Below are positions 1 through 8,266 of a DNA stretch of 64,000 bases, one piece after another. The stretch's first letter is position 1. Every line of letters starts with the position of its first letter. The stretch is from Pleomorphomonas sp. JP5. Lineage in GTDB: Bacteria; Pseudomonadota; Alphaproteobacteria; Rhizobiales; Pleomorphomonadaceae. Where the stretch lies: assembly GCF_023721815.1 (NCBI RefSeq), contig NZ_JAMDLI010000005.1, positions 1-64,000 on the forward strand, in the 5' to 3' direction. A program made the position numbers and the translations under genes. The notes beneath the pieces are model-generated. The model saw only the letters and a list, made by a program, of their open reading frames with translations, was not told the DNA's origin and made no database searches.

Positions 1-261
1 CTCCTGCTCGTGTCCAGAACGCGGCTAAACGTCTGAAGACGAGTAGAATCAATGCCATGCACCCTGTCCAGTGATTTAAACCGGACAGCAGTGGCCTGAA
101 GCGCAGGATGACGATTTATATAAATGGGGCAATGGGACAGGCGTAGCACCTCGCCTCTGAGGTTTCTCCCTCCGTATAAGGCAGCTCGATGCGTTCCCCA
201 TTGTGGCGCGCGGGTTATCCAACTGATTCCTCTATATAAATTGTCATCTTTGCGCAGGCCT

Positions 262-285
262 CTTGAATTCGCGCGCGAATTCAAG
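262..285. repeat. Nested 24-bp palindrome, CTTGAATTCGCG type
   Basis: Perfect palindrome: the 12-bp half CTTGAATTCGCG is followed directly by its reverse complement. It lies in the hairpin tip of a left arm, between GCGCAGGC and GACCTC, where the sister arm at 521-592 has only GAG. The identical palindrome recurs at 53474. Confidence 0.85.
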
Positions 286-646
286 GTGGACCTCGGGCAG
301 AAAGGGGCTCTGGGCTTCTATAGGGCTCCCCATGTTGAAGGGCGCCCGATATTGGCGGCTCGCTCTACCTTCCTGAGGTCCTCGCCTGCGCAAGGATGAC
401 AAATTATATAAATGGAATAATGGGATAGAGCGCATCGCCTAGCCTCTGAGGTTTCTCCCTCCGTATAAGGCAGCTCGATGCGCTCCCAATGGTGGCGCAC
501 CGGTTATCCAACTGATTCCTCTATATAAATTGTCATCCTTGCGCAGGCGAGGACCTCAGGCAGAAAGGGGCTCTGGGCTTCTATAGGGCTCCTCATGGTG
601 AGGGGCGCCCGATATCGGCCGCTCGCTCTACCGTCCCGAGGTCCAC

Positions 647-670
647 CGTGCATTCGCGCGCGAATGCACG
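647..670. repeat. Nested 24-bp palindrome, CGTGCATTCGCG type
   Basis: Perfect palindrome with half CGTGCATTCGCG, inside a right arm between GAGGTCCAC and CGGCC. Same insertion point as the other copies but a different outer sequence. Confidence 0.85.
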
Positions 671-757
671 CGGCCTAAAGCGCAGGATAACATTAAGTGA
701 TATAAAACAATTTGTTAGCTCGCCGCTTGATCTTGGCTTCCCCCCCCCCTCTCGCCC

Positions 758-1201
758 CTACTCGATGATCTCCGGTTCCACCAGCTTGGCGAGTTTGCGG
801 AGGGATTCCTGCCAGCCGAGATAGCAGGCTTCGCGGGGGATGGCGTCGGGGATGCCTTGCTGCACGATGGTGACGTCGGTGCCGACCGACACGGCGGTGA
901 GGCTCACCGTCACCGTCATCTCACCCGGCAGGCCGGGGGCGTCGAAGGTGTCGGTGTAGACCAGCCGCTCGCCGGGCACGAGCTCCTGGTAGGTGCCGCC
1001 GAAGGCGTGGCTGGCGCCGGTGGTGAAGTTGCGGAAGCTCATGCGGTAGGTGCCGCCGACCGCCGGGGTGTGCTCGTGCACGGTGCAGGTGAAGCCGTTG
1101 GGCGGCAGCCAGGTGGCCAGGGCGTCGGGCTCGACGAAGGCCCGGTAGATCTTCTCGGGCCGGGTGGTGAAGACGCGGTGGAGTTTCACGGTGCTGGTCA
1201 T
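758..1201 (-). CDS. SRPBCC/AHSA1-family protein
   Basis: 147 residues, the usual length of a stand-alone Bet v1-like SRPBCC domain of the AHSA1 (Aha1 C-terminal) type. The family hallmarks are visible: an N-terminal strand ending in HRVFTTRPEKIYRAFVEP, then the W of ATWLPP, the GGTYRMSF strand, and a C-terminal helix with GWQESLRKLAKLVEP. These proteins form a hydrophobic cavity and bind or chaperone small ligands, but the ligand here is unknown. The gene is monocistronic, transcribed away from the DUF1330 gene across a 181-bp divergent gap; CATATGGA occurs twice in that gap, 60 bp apart (1260 and 1320). The start has GGAGGGACGACC upstream as ribosome-binding site. Family assignment is firm, function is not. 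Confidence 0.85.
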   Translation of the reverse strand: MTSTVKLHRVFTTRPEKIYRAFVEPDALATWLPPNGFTCTVHEHTPAVGGTYRMSFRNFTTGASHAFGGTYQELVPGERLVYTDTFDAPGLPGEMTVTVSLTAVSVGTDVTIVQQGIPDAIPREACYLGWQESLRKLAKLVEPEIIE

Positions 1202-1382
1202 GGTCGTCCCTCCTCCGAGGCGAAACGCATGTGAGGCGCCGGGCCTATGTGTTTTCCCTCATATGGACCATAGCACGGTCGGGGGGAACCGGGGATTCGC
1301 CGATGGGAGGCGGGCGGCGCATATGGATCGCACCGGACGGCGACGCCCGCTCCATGGTGTAGAAGGGGGCGGGAGGACCGAC

Positions 1383-1679
1383 ATGACCGCCTATTTCGTC
1401 GCCCAGATCCGCATCGACGACCCGGCCGAATACCAGCGCTATCTCGACGCCTGCGACGCCGTGTTCGCCCGCTTCAACGGCGAGTATCTCGCGGTCGATG
1501 CCGCGCCGACCGTGCTGGAAGGCGCGTGGCCCTACACCCGCTCGGTGCTGATCCGCTTCCCCTCCGAGGCCGATCTCCTCGCCTGGTACAATTCGCCAGA
1601 CTACCAGGAGATCGTCGTCCACCGCCTTGCCGGCGCCCGGTGCGACAGCATCCTGCTGCACGGGAAAGACGAGGGGTAG
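1383..1679 (+). CDS. DUF1330 family protein
   Basis: 98-residue small alpha/beta-barrel protein of the DUF1330 family. The opening MTAYFVAQIRIDDPAEYQRY and the later RFPSEADLLAWYNSPDYQEI are characteristic of this dimeric ferredoxin-like group. The reading frame stays open upstream to 1164, but the ATG at 1383 preceded by GGGAGGACCGAC gives the standard family length, so the longer start was rejected. It is followed after 18 bp by the convergent VOC gene. No catalytic residues are established for the family; function unknown. Confidence 0.85.
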   Translation: MTAYFVAQIRIDDPAEYQRYLDACDAVFARFNGEYLAVDAAPTVLEGAWPYTRSVLIRFPSEADLLAWYNSPDYQEIVVHRLAGARCDSILLHGKDEG

Positions 1680-1697
1680 GAGCGCACCGCTCCCGGA

Positions 1698-2096
1698 TCA
1701 GCGGGCGGCGAAGCGCTGCCGGGCGGCGTCGGTGGCGGGCATGTAGAGCGACACCGCCGTGCCCTCGGGGTCGCGGAACTGGAAGGTCTTGTTGCCCCAG
1801 GGCATCACCTTCATGTCGTGCACCAGCGTGACCTTGTCTTTCAGGCGCGCATAGGCGGCGTCGACGTCGTCCACCTGGAATTCCAGGATGGCGGTACGGT
1901 TGTGGCCCGGTTCGGCAGCGCCCGGCTGCCAGAGGGGCACGGTGTCCTCGGCGCCGATGGCCAGCGTGCCCGACGGCGTGACGATCTCGGCGAACACCGG
2001 CGCCAGCCAGTCGGCGGCAAGGCCGGTCACCATCTCGTAGAAGGCCACCATGGACTTGATGTCATGGGCGATGAGGCGCGTGGAGGCGAACTTCAT
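1698..2096 (-). CDS. VOC-superfamily (glyoxalase-like) protein
   Basis: 132 residues, a single VOC (vicinal oxygen chelate) module pair: beta-alpha-beta-beta-beta starting MKFASTRLIAHDIKSMVAFY and a second half with EFQVDDVDAAYARL, ending in FRDPEGTAVSLYMP. Members include glyoxalases, ring-cleavage dioxygenases and resistance proteins; the substrate cannot be told here. It is divergent from the TetR gene at 2181, and a perfect 21-bp palindrome in the 84-bp gap is the probable operator, so it is likely the TetR target. Confidence 0.85.
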   Translation of the reverse strand: MKFASTRLIAHDIKSMVAFYEMVTGLAADWLAPVFAEIVTPSGTLAIGAEDTVPLWQPGAAEPGHNRTAILEFQVDDVDAAYARLKDKVTLVHDMKVMPWGNKTFQFRDPEGTAVSLYMPATDAARQRFAAR

Positions 2097-2138
2097 GACT
2101 GTCTCCCTTGGGGCGGCTTAACTGTGGCCGATGGATAT

Positions 2139-2159
2139 GCTACGATACGGTATCGTAGC
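2139..2159. promoter_or_regulatory. Perfect palindromic operator between VOC and tetR genes
   Basis: Ten-base arm GCTACGATAC, one central base, then the exact reverse complement GTATCGTAGC. Position and symmetry fit a TetR dimer site controlling both divergent genes. It lies 22 bp upstream of the 2181 start and 43 bp upstream of the VOC start. Confidence 0.75.
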
Positions 2160-2180
2160 GAAAGAGTCGAGAGGGGTGCG

Positions 2181-2768
2181 ATGGGGGCCGCGCGTGGGGA
2201 CGCTTCCGAAGGGGCGGAGGTCATGGACGAACGGGTGCGGCGGTCGCGGGCGGCGGTGTTGGCCGCCACGTCGGATCTGCTGTTCGAACGCGGCTACTCC
2301 GGCGTCAGCGTCGACGAGGTGGCGCGGCGCTCGGGCGTGGCGAAGACCACCATCTACCGCCACTGGCCGTCCCGGACCGATCTGTTGCGCGACGCCTGCG
2401 CCAACATCGGCACGCCGCAGACGACGCCGGATCTCGGCAGCCTCAGGGCGGATATCGCGGCGCTGATGGGCGCCCTGGCCGAGGCGCTCACCACGGCGCG
2501 CTGGACCGCCGTGCTGCCGTCGATCGTCGATGCCGGCGAGCGCGATCCCGACATGGCCGAGATGTATCGCCGCCTGCAACAGGGCTATTCGGCGCCGTTC
2601 GAGGCGGCGATCCGGCGCGGCATCGCCCGGGGCGAACTCCCCGCCGACACCGACGTCGCCGCCCTCGCAGCCGCCCTGATCGGCCCGCTGTTCTTCCGCC
2701 GCTGGTTCGCCCGCGAGCCGCTGACCGACGGCTTCGTGAGGGAGATCGTGCGGATCGTGGTGGGGTAG
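2181..2768 (+). CDS. TetR/AcrR family transcriptional regulator
   Basis: 195 residues. The N-terminal helix-turn-helix is clear: AAVLAATSDLLFERGYSGVS, then VDEVARRSGVAKTTIYRHWPSR at about residues 35-60, followed by an all-helical ligand domain. The C-terminal half resembles TetR_C_11-type domains (FFRRWFAREPL near the end). A second ATG at 2223 has a good GGCGGAGG ribosome site and gives 181 residues; both starts are plausible. It probably represses itself and the divergent VOC gene through the palindrome at 2139-2159. Ligand unknown. Confidence 0.9.
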   Translation: MGAARGDASEGAEVMDERVRRSRAAVLAATSDLLFERGYSGVSVDEVARRSGVAKTTIYRHWPSRTDLLRDACANIGTPQTTPDLGSLRADIAALMGALAEALTTARWTAVLPSIVDAGERDPDMAEMYRRLQQGYSAPFEAAIRRGIARGELPADTDVAALAAALIGPLFFRRWFAREPLTDGFVREIVRIVVG

Positions 2769-2983
2769 CAACCTGAAGCGCTTGGGCGGTTGGTCGGGGG
2801 GCGAAGGCATTGCGGGTAAGGTGTCCTGAACTTCGCGCCCGGAGCCAGGCCCAGTTTGAGCAACGAGCGGAATACTCAGTCAGATTGAGCGGTCAGATAA
2901 AGCTGTAGACCGTGGCGCGAGCGCCCCTTGGCCGGCGTCGCGAAAAGCAGCTATGGAGGGGTGGGGCGCCATCGCCTTGCCGA

Positions 2984-3247
2984 ATGAACGCGGAGAGTTT
3001 CGGATTGAGAAAGCTTCTGTCCATTGTGCTTGTCATCGTCATCGCCTCGGCGGTCACCCTCGGCTGGCGCTGGTATAGCTACGTGAGCAACACGGACGGC
3101 CCCTATGACGAAGTGGGAATCGAGCTGAACAGCCGCATGCCCCTGCCGCTGCGCAAGTGGGGCTGCGACAGGCTGAAGGCGACCTTCGGCGCCGTGCTGC
3201 CGCCCTATGGATGCAGCGCCGAAGACGGCAAGAGCTGGATCGAGTGA
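2984..3247 (+). CDS. Small single-span membrane or exported protein, unknown
   Basis: 87 residues from the ATG at 2984: a basic start (LRK), one hydrophobic segment (LLSIVLVIVIASAVTLGW, about residues 10-27) and a polar tail of about 55 residues with two cysteines (WGCDRL and PYGCSAEDG) that could form a disulfide outside the membrane. The frame is open upstream to 2912, but that extension is arginine-rich and non-conserved in look. No recognised family. The neighbours give no functional hint. Confidence 0.6.
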   Translation: MNAESFGLRKLLSIVLVIVIASAVTLGWRWYSYVSNTDGPYDEVGIELNSRMPLPLRKWGCDRLKATFGAVLPPYGCSAEDGKSWIE

Positions 3248-3314
3248 GGTTGGGGAATCGAGCGAGAGCGGGGGGCTTGCCTGCCGCTGGCGCGCCAGCG
3301 GCGGCGATGGCCTC

Positions 3315-3836
3315 TCACAGCAACCGGTAGCTCCGCTCCACCCTGACGGGCAGGAACTCGACAAGGTCCGCCGTGTCGAAGTCGACCTCGAAGTCCAGCC
3401 GCTTCCGCCCGGCCCACGCCATCGCCGCGGTCGCCTCGGCGCGCGGCACCCTGGTGGCGAGGCTGCAGTGTGGGACCCAGTTGCCTTCGCGGTAATGCGG
3501 GTCGCAGAGGGCGGGGTCGATGTGGCGATGCAGCCTGTGGTGAAGCGCCATCAGGGATGCATCGGGGCGCGGTCTGGCCCAGAGCACCAGAGGATCGTTG
3601 TCGAAGTAGCCGACGCCGTCGAAGACGATGGTCAGCTTGGGCTGGGCGGCGAACACCTCGTCCAGCGCGTCGACGACGCGGCCCGGATGCTCGGGAAAGA
3701 CGGCCAGCGTGAGGTGGGGCGGGTAGTCGAGGGCGGCCATCGAACCGCTGACCTCGAAGGCGCTCGCCTCGTCCCAGAGCTTCAGGATCGGAGCGGCCGT
3801 GGCGTTCTGGCACTTGATGCTGATGGCATGGGGCAT
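3315..3836 (-). CDS. 2H phosphoesterase / 2'-5' RNA ligase family protein
   Basis: 173 residues with the two HxT/S motifs that define the 2H phosphoesterase superfamily: HLTL at about residues 41-44 and HCSL at about 123-126. The spacing of about 80 residues is right for LigT-like enzymes, which hydrolyse or form 2',5'-linked or cyclic phosphodiesters of RNA or nucleotides. Which substrate is used cannot be told. It stands alone, followed on the right by a palindromic element. Confidence 0.8.
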   Translation of the reverse strand: MPHAISIKCQNATAAPILKLWDEASAFEVSGSMAALDYPPHLTLAVFPEHPGRVVDALDEVFAAQPKLTIVFDGVGYFDNDPLVLWARPRPDASLMALHHRLHRHIDPALCDPHYREGNWVPHCSLATRVPRAEATAAMAWAGRKRLDFEVDFDTADLVEFLPVRVERSYRLL

Positions 3837-3910
3837 TGGCTCACGCTCCGTCCTCTCCTCGCAGGCTGAGCAAGCTTATGCCCGGAGCGGGCGGGCGGTC
3901 GAGTTCCTTC

Positions 3911-4125
3911 GGCAGGTTGATATCGGGCGCCCTTGTTGCAGGGAGCGTGATATGGGCCGGTGCGACGTCTCGTCCCGAGGTCCTGCGCCTTCGCGCAGGA
4001 TGACGACCTGATGGATAGGGCGGCTTCGGCAACCGATTGTTCAAATTATATAATTTCGTCATCCTGCGCGAAGGCGCAGGACCTCGGGAAGGTGGAGCAA
4101 GCGGCCGATATCACGCGACGCCAGC
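3911..4125. repeat. Single palindromic element
   Basis: Right arm at about 3940-4005 (CGAGGTCCTGCGCC through GCAGGATGACG) and left arm at about 4050-4115 (CGTCATCCTGCGCG through GGACCTCGGG), with a short linker of about 45 bp. A left-arm end (TTGATATCGGGCGCC) precedes it at 3916. Confidence 0.85.
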
Positions 4126-4274
4126 CCTCGATGACTGTCGCCCCCTTGCCGATCGCCGCCTCTCCGGTTACCCTTCCTCCGTGCTTGGCGATGCCCCCGG
4201 ATGATGACGGGCGGCGGCCGGCGCAAACCTCCCCAGATCCTGCCCCGAAACTCTACTGGCATGGGCATTTGGCC

Positions 4275-4380
4275 TAGAGTTCTGCGCTTCCGGTGCTCAC
4301 GAACCTCAAGTTCGCTCCGCTCCGGTACTCAAACTCGTCGCCATCTGCCTCACGCCAGCGAGTTTCGAGACAGGCTCTTA
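4275..4380. repeat. Alphaproteobacterial intergenic inverted repeat
   Basis: Sequence of the type CCGGTGCTCACGAACCTC...AAGTTCGCTCC...CCGGTACTC followed by GAGTTTCGAGACAGGCTC. I recognise this as resembling a dispersed repeat of rhizobial genomes from memory only. It contains the short inverted repeat GAAC/GTTC and lies directly upstream of the AAA ATPase gene, so it may form part of that transcript's leader. Confidence 0.45.
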
Positions 4381-4404
4381 CAGATCCAATTTCGAGGATG
4401 GCAC

Positions 4405-4944
4405 ATGTGTGACCATTTGTTTGTCGTGACCGGCGGCCCCGGTTCGGGCAAGAGCACGTTGATCGAGGCGTTGTCGCGGCGCGGCGTCGCCAGCATGCCG
4501 GAGGCCGGGCGGGCGATCATTCGCGATCAGGTGGCGATCGGCGGCACGGCGCTGCCCTGGGCCGACCGCGCCCTCTACGCCGAGCTGATGCTGGGCTGGG
4601 AGCTGCGCTCCTTCCACGAGGCCGAGGCGATGGCCGGGCCGGTGGTGATGGATCGCGGCATCCCCGACATCGCCGGCTACCTCACGCTGATCGGCCTTGA
4701 CGTGCCGGCCCACGTCGAGGTGGCGGCGCGGCGGTTCCGCTACAACCGCACTGTCTTCCTCGCCCCCTATTGGGAGGCGATCTTCGCCCAGGACGCCGAG
4801 CGCAAGCAGGACAAGGCCGAGGCCGAGGCGACCGCCAGGATGATGGAGGAGACCTACAAGGCGCTGGGCTACGAGGTGGTCGCGCTGCCGCTGGCCAGCG
4901 TGGAGGCGCGGGCCGATTTCGTGATGGAGCGGGTGGGGCGGTAG
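4405..4944 (+). CDS. AAA family ATPase (P-loop kinase-like)
   Basis: 179 residues starting MCDHLFVVTGGPGSGKSTL: the Walker A GGPGSGKS is at about residues 11-18. Further features are EAGRAII at about 35 and a DRGIPD motif at about 94-99 that fits the Walker B/catalytic region of small AAA_28-type ATPases, often annotated as predicted nucleoside or NTP kinases. It reads from the ATG at 4405; upstream in-frame ATGs fall in repeat DNA and were rejected. Stand-alone gene. Substrate unknown. Confidence 0.8.
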   Translation: MCDHLFVVTGGPGSGKSTLIEALSRRGVASMPEAGRAIIRDQVAIGGTALPWADRALYAELMLGWELRSFHEAEAMAGPVVMDRGIPDIAGYLTLIGLDVPAHVEVAARRFRYNRTVFLAPYWEAIFAQDAERKQDKAEAEATARMMEETYKALGYEVVALPLASVEARADFVMERVGR

Positions 4945-5057
4945 ATGGGCGTCATCGGGCTGTGACTAAGCATTCGTAACAAGGGTACCCGCCAGGGTTT
5001 AAGGGTGCTAATCCTGGATTGTGGCGGCCTGAGTTGGACGTTGGGGAGTGGGGATCG

Positions 5058-5444
5058 ATGGGTGTTCGTTTTCTGAAGGGGCTGGCGATCGTGGCGGTGC
5101 TCGGCGTGTTTGTCGCGCCGTCCGTTTCGAGCGCCGAGACCATGGACAATCTGGTGCGGCAGGGCTTCAAGGTCAGCAAGCTGACCAACAGCAAGTCCGG
5201 GCGGTTGGGCTGGAACGTCACCAAGGGGGACAAGACGTATTTCTGCCCGATCGGCTTTGCCTCCGCCTATATCGACGACAAGAAGATGTATGGGTTTTCC
5301 AGCTCGGGCCGGCCGATTTCGATGGATCGCAAGGTCTACGATTCCCATATCGGCGGGCCGGACCCCAACATTCCCTACTGGAAGGACATCAAGGCCGGGC
5401 GTCTCAGGCCTCAGGACGTCGACCCCTGCCGGCGGACGCCGTAG
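5058..5444 (+). CDS. Secreted protein of unknown function
   Basis: 128 residues with a clear Sec signal peptide: basic MGVRFLK, hydrophobic GLAIVAVLGVFVAPSV, then SSA before ETMDNL as likely cleavage. The mature part of about 100 residues is lysine-, glycine- and tyrosine-rich (SGRLGWNVTKGDKTYFC, DIKAGRLRPQDVDPC) with two cysteines. No family is recognised. The start at 5058 puts the signal peptide at the N-terminus; a frame extension to 5019 does not. It sits between the ATPase gene and the SDR gene, 64 bp ahead of the latter. Confidence 0.65.
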   Translation: MGVRFLKGLAIVAVLGVFVAPSVSSAETMDNLVRQGFKVSKLTNSKSGRLGWNVTKGDKTYFCPIGFASAYIDDKKMYGFSSSGRPISMDRKVYDSHIGGPDPNIPYWKDIKAGRLRPQDVDPCRRTP

Positions 5445-5508
5445 GCATGTAGCCATGGGCGGGAAGGGGCGGATGGCGTAGACTGGCCCTCTGAACGAGG
5501 AGGACGGC

Positions 5509-6333
5509 ATGCAGACCATCGTCATCACGGGCGCCAGCGACGGCATCGGCGCCGCGGCGGCGCGTCAGCTCAAGACCGGCGGGCACCGCGTGGTGCTGGT
5601 CGGGCGCTCGCCGGCCAAGACCGAGGCGCTGGCGCGGGAGATCGACGCGCCGTTCCATGTCGCCGACTATGCCCGCCTTTCGGAGGTGAAGCGGCTGGCC
5701 GGCGAGCTTGCCGCCTACGAGCGGATCGACGTGCTCGCCAACAATGCCGGCGGCATCATGGGGCCGCGCACCGTCACCGAGGACGGTTTCGAGAAGACCT
5801 TTCAGGTCAACCACCTCGCCGGCTTCCTTCTGACCCGCCTTTTGATGGACAGGCTGGCCGCAAGCGACGCCAGGGTGATCCAGACCTCGAGCTTTGCCGC
5901 CAACGTCTGGGGGCGGGGGCTCGACGTCGACGATCTCAACCAGACGCGCGGCTACTCGCCGACCAGCGCCTATGGCCGCAGCAAGCTCGCCAACATCCTG
6001 TTCACCCGCGAGCTGGACCGGCGGCACCGCGCCGACGGCATCGCCGCCGTGGCCTTCCATCCGGGCTTCGTGCGGTCGAACTTCGCCGAGGACACCACCT
6101 TCTTCATGCGCTGGTTCTACCACACGCCGCTGCGCTACCTCGCCACCATCAGCCCGGAGACCAGCGCCCGCCGGCTGGTGGCGCTTTGCGAGGGCGCGCC
6201 GGGGCGCGACTGGCAGCCGGGCGAGGTCTATCTCAAGCGGGCGCGCATGCCCGTCGCCTTCCGCGACGACGGAAGCGTGGCGCGGGCGCTGTGGGAGCGC
6301 AGCGAGGATATGGTGGCGCCGTTCCTGGGGTGA
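5509..6333 (+). CDS. SDR family NAD(P)-dependent oxidoreductase
   Basis: 274 residues with a Rossmann fold: TGASDGIGAA near residue 7 (TGxxxGIG dinucleotide motif), NNAG at about 82-85, and the catalytic YxxxK as YGRSK at about 156-160 with a serine upstream (TSSFA). Most similar in layout to the retinol dehydrogenase/WW-oxidoreductase-like SDRs (SAYGRSKLANILFTREL). The ribosome site GAGGAGG precedes the ATG. Substrate unknown. It is followed by a rhizobial-type repeat and then peptide deformylase. Confidence 0.9.
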   Translation: MQTIVITGASDGIGAAAARQLKTGGHRVVLVGRSPAKTEALAREIDAPFHVADYARLSEVKRLAGELAAYERIDVLANNAGGIMGPRTVTEDGFEKTFQVNHLAGFLLTRLLMDRLAASDARVIQTSSFAANVWGRGLDVDDLNQTRGYSPTSAYGRSKLANILFTRELDRRHRADGIAAVAFHPGFVRSNFAEDTTFFMRWFYHTPLRYLATISPETSARRLVALCEGAPGRDWQPGEVYLKRARMPVAFRDDGSVARALWERSEDMVAPFLG

Positions 6334-6400
6334 TCCGGGCGGCCTCCCCATCGACAAATGGCGGATGGTGCGGCGGGCGGTGTTGATCGTTATGCTGCGC

Positions 6401-6507
6401 CTAGAGCACGTCCGGCGAACCCTGTTCGCCAACATGCTCTATCTCTTTGTTTTTACGCAACTCCGGGCGCAAAACCGGTTCCCACTTTTGCTGGAGTTGC
6501 TCGCTAG
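6401..6507. repeat. Rhizobial-type two-hairpin intergenic repeat, copy 1
   Basis: First hairpin: AGAGCA (6403-6408) to TGCTCT (6435-6440), enclosing GGCGAAC/GTTCGCC. Second hairpin: GCAACTCC (6457-6464) to GGAGTTGC (6493-6500), loop containing CAAAACCGG. Related copies with the same plan lie at 26667-26729 (one hairpin) and 28035-28129. Confidence 0.75.
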
Positions 6508-6530
6508 CGACTGTGACACGGAGCGTGACC

Positions 6531-7139
6531 ATGACGATGATGCAGGTTGACGAAGATTTCCCCCTCACTGTCGCGCGCGCATCCATCGTGACCGGTAGCC
6601 CGACGACCCTCAGGATCGCCGACTCGGTATTGCGCATGGTGGCCAAGCCCGTGCCCGAGGAGATGATCGGCACGGAGACGCTGAAGCATCTCGTCGAGGA
6701 AATGTGGATGTGCATGCTCGATGCCGGCGGCGTCGGCATCGCGGCGCCGCAGGTGGGCATTTCCTGGCGCCTGTTCATCGCCACGGCCATGAAGATCCTG
6801 CCCTCCACCGTGTTCGTCAATCCGGAGGTCGAGTATTTCGGCGAGGCCTCGGTGCTGGGCGAGGAAGGCTGCCTCAGCGTGCCCGGCTGGCGCTCGGCCA
6901 AGGTGCTGCGCCACCCCAAGGTCACCGTGCGCTACCGCGACATGGCCGGCGCCGCCCACGTCGCCACCTACGAGGGGCTGGCCGCCCGCATCGTCCAGCA
7001 CGAGTTCGACCACCTCAACGGCAAGCTGTTCATCGACCTCGACGACAGCCCGGAGGTCGATCATCCCCTGCGGCGGCGCGCTCTGAGGGCGATGGCCGAG
7101 ATGGACCAACGGCTGAAGGCGGTGGCGGAGGAGGCTTGA
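6531..7139 (+). CDS. Peptide deformylase
   Basis: 202 residues. All three deformylase motifs are present: GVGIAAPQVG (motif 1), EEGCLSVP with metal-ligand Cys at about residue 114 (motif 2), and QHEFDHLNG with ligands His157 and His161 and catalytic Glu158 (motif 3). The enzyme removes the formyl group from nascent N-terminal methionine and uses Fe or Zn. Start ATG at 6531; the longer frame to 6447 runs through the intergenic repeat. It is not next to fmt, the usual partner of the housekeeping def gene, so this may be a second deformylase. Confidence 0.9.
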   Translation: MTMMQVDEDFPLTVARASIVTGSPTTLRIADSVLRMVAKPVPEEMIGTETLKHLVEEMWMCMLDAGGVGIAAPQVGISWRLFIATAMKILPSTVFVNPEVEYFGEASVLGEEGCLSVPGWRSAKVLRHPKVTVRYRDMAGAAHVATYEGLAARIVQHEFDHLNGKLFIDLDDSPEVDHPLRRRALRAMAEMDQRLKAVAEEA

Positions 7140-7144
7140 GGGGG

Positions 7145-8262
7145 GGGGCGGGGAGCCTGATATGGGCCGATGCGATTTCTCGTCCTGAGGTCCTGCGCCT
7201 GCGCGCAGGATGACAATTAATTGATATGAAACAGATGGTTAGCGGCTCGCGTAATGGCAGTCGTAAGGGGGCATCGCTGTGCCGTGATATCGGGTGCCCT
7301 TCCCATCACACTGTCATTCTGCGCGTAGGCGCAGAACCTCAGGCAGGATGGGGCGCTGCGGTTGATATCGGGCTCCCCGTGGTTCTTGGCGCTTGATATG
7401 GGCCGAGGAGATTTCTTGTCCTGAGGTCCTGCGCCTGAAGCGCAGGATGGCAATTAATTGATATGAAACAGATGGTTAGCGGCTCGCGTAATGGCGGTCG
7501 TAAGGGGGGGCATCGCTGTGCCGTGATATCGGGCGCCCTTCCCATCCTGTCATTCTGCGCGTAGGCGCAGGACCTCAGGCAGGATGGGGCGCTGTGGTTG
7601 ATATCTGGCTCCCCGTGGTTCTTGGCGCTTGATAGGGGCCGAGGAGATTTCTTGTCCTGAGGTCCTGCGCCTGAAGCGCAGGATGACGGATTTATATAGA
7701 CGGGGCAGTGGGGTAGGCGGCCCGCGAGGGCGCAAACCGTCGCCACCGCCGTGATGCGGAGTACAGCGTTTGCAGCTGCATGCGCTCCGCTATCCATTTG
7801 TTACATATATAGATTTGTCATCCTGCGCTTTAGGCGCAGGACCTCGGGCAGGATGGGGCTCGAGGGTGATATCGGGCTCCCCTTGGGTGCGGGCGCGCGA
7901 TATGGGCCGAGGGGATTTCTTGTCCTGAGGTCCTGCGCCTGAAGCGCAGGATGACGGATTTATATAGACGGGGCGGTGGGATAGGCGGCCCGCGAGGCCA
8001 TAAACCGCCGTCACTGCCGTGATGCGGAGTACAGCGTTCTCAGCTGCATGCGCTCCGCTATCCAACTGTTACATATATAGATTTGTCATCCTGCGCTTCA
8101 GGCGCAGGACCTCGGGCAGGATGGGGTGCTGTGGTTGATATCTGGCTCCCCGTGGTTCTTGGCGCTTGATATGGGCCGAGGAGATTTCTTGTCCTGAGGT
8201 CCTGCGCCTGAAGCGCAGGATGGCGGATTTATTGATATAAAACAAATAGATAGAGTTGCGCG
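7145..8262. repeat. Tandem array of four palindromic elements plus an extra right arm
   Basis: Right arms begin near 7150, 7390, 7625, 7895 and 8160; left arms near 7313, 7551, 7817 and 8085. Consecutive units meet at junctions where a left-arm end (GATATCGGGCTCCCC) is followed by a short spacer and the next right-arm start (GCTTGATATGGGCCGAGG). The repeat period is about 235-270 bp. Linkers include the shared text GTGATGCGGAGTACAGCGTT. No gene is supported in the array. Confidence 0.9.
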
Positions 8263-8266
8263 CCGG

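Larger units (their letters stand above)
1..720. repeat. Palindromic element array (about two units, left one cut)
   Basis: No gene is supported here; short ORFs in this stretch are translations of repeat arms. A partial right arm near 93-125 is followed by a linker, a left arm at about 236-325, a right arm at about 340-413, a second linker, a left arm at about 521-592 and a terminal right arm at about 602-707. The left arms at 236 and 521 are nearly the same sequence except that the first carries a nested palindrome at 262-285. The two linkers share the text GGTTTCTCCCTCCGTATAAG. Confidence 0.85.

Noticed and set aside
7145-8262. Possible CRISPR array because of the regular period
   Set aside because: The period is 235-270 bp, units are long inverted repeats with conserved linkers, and no cas genes are present.
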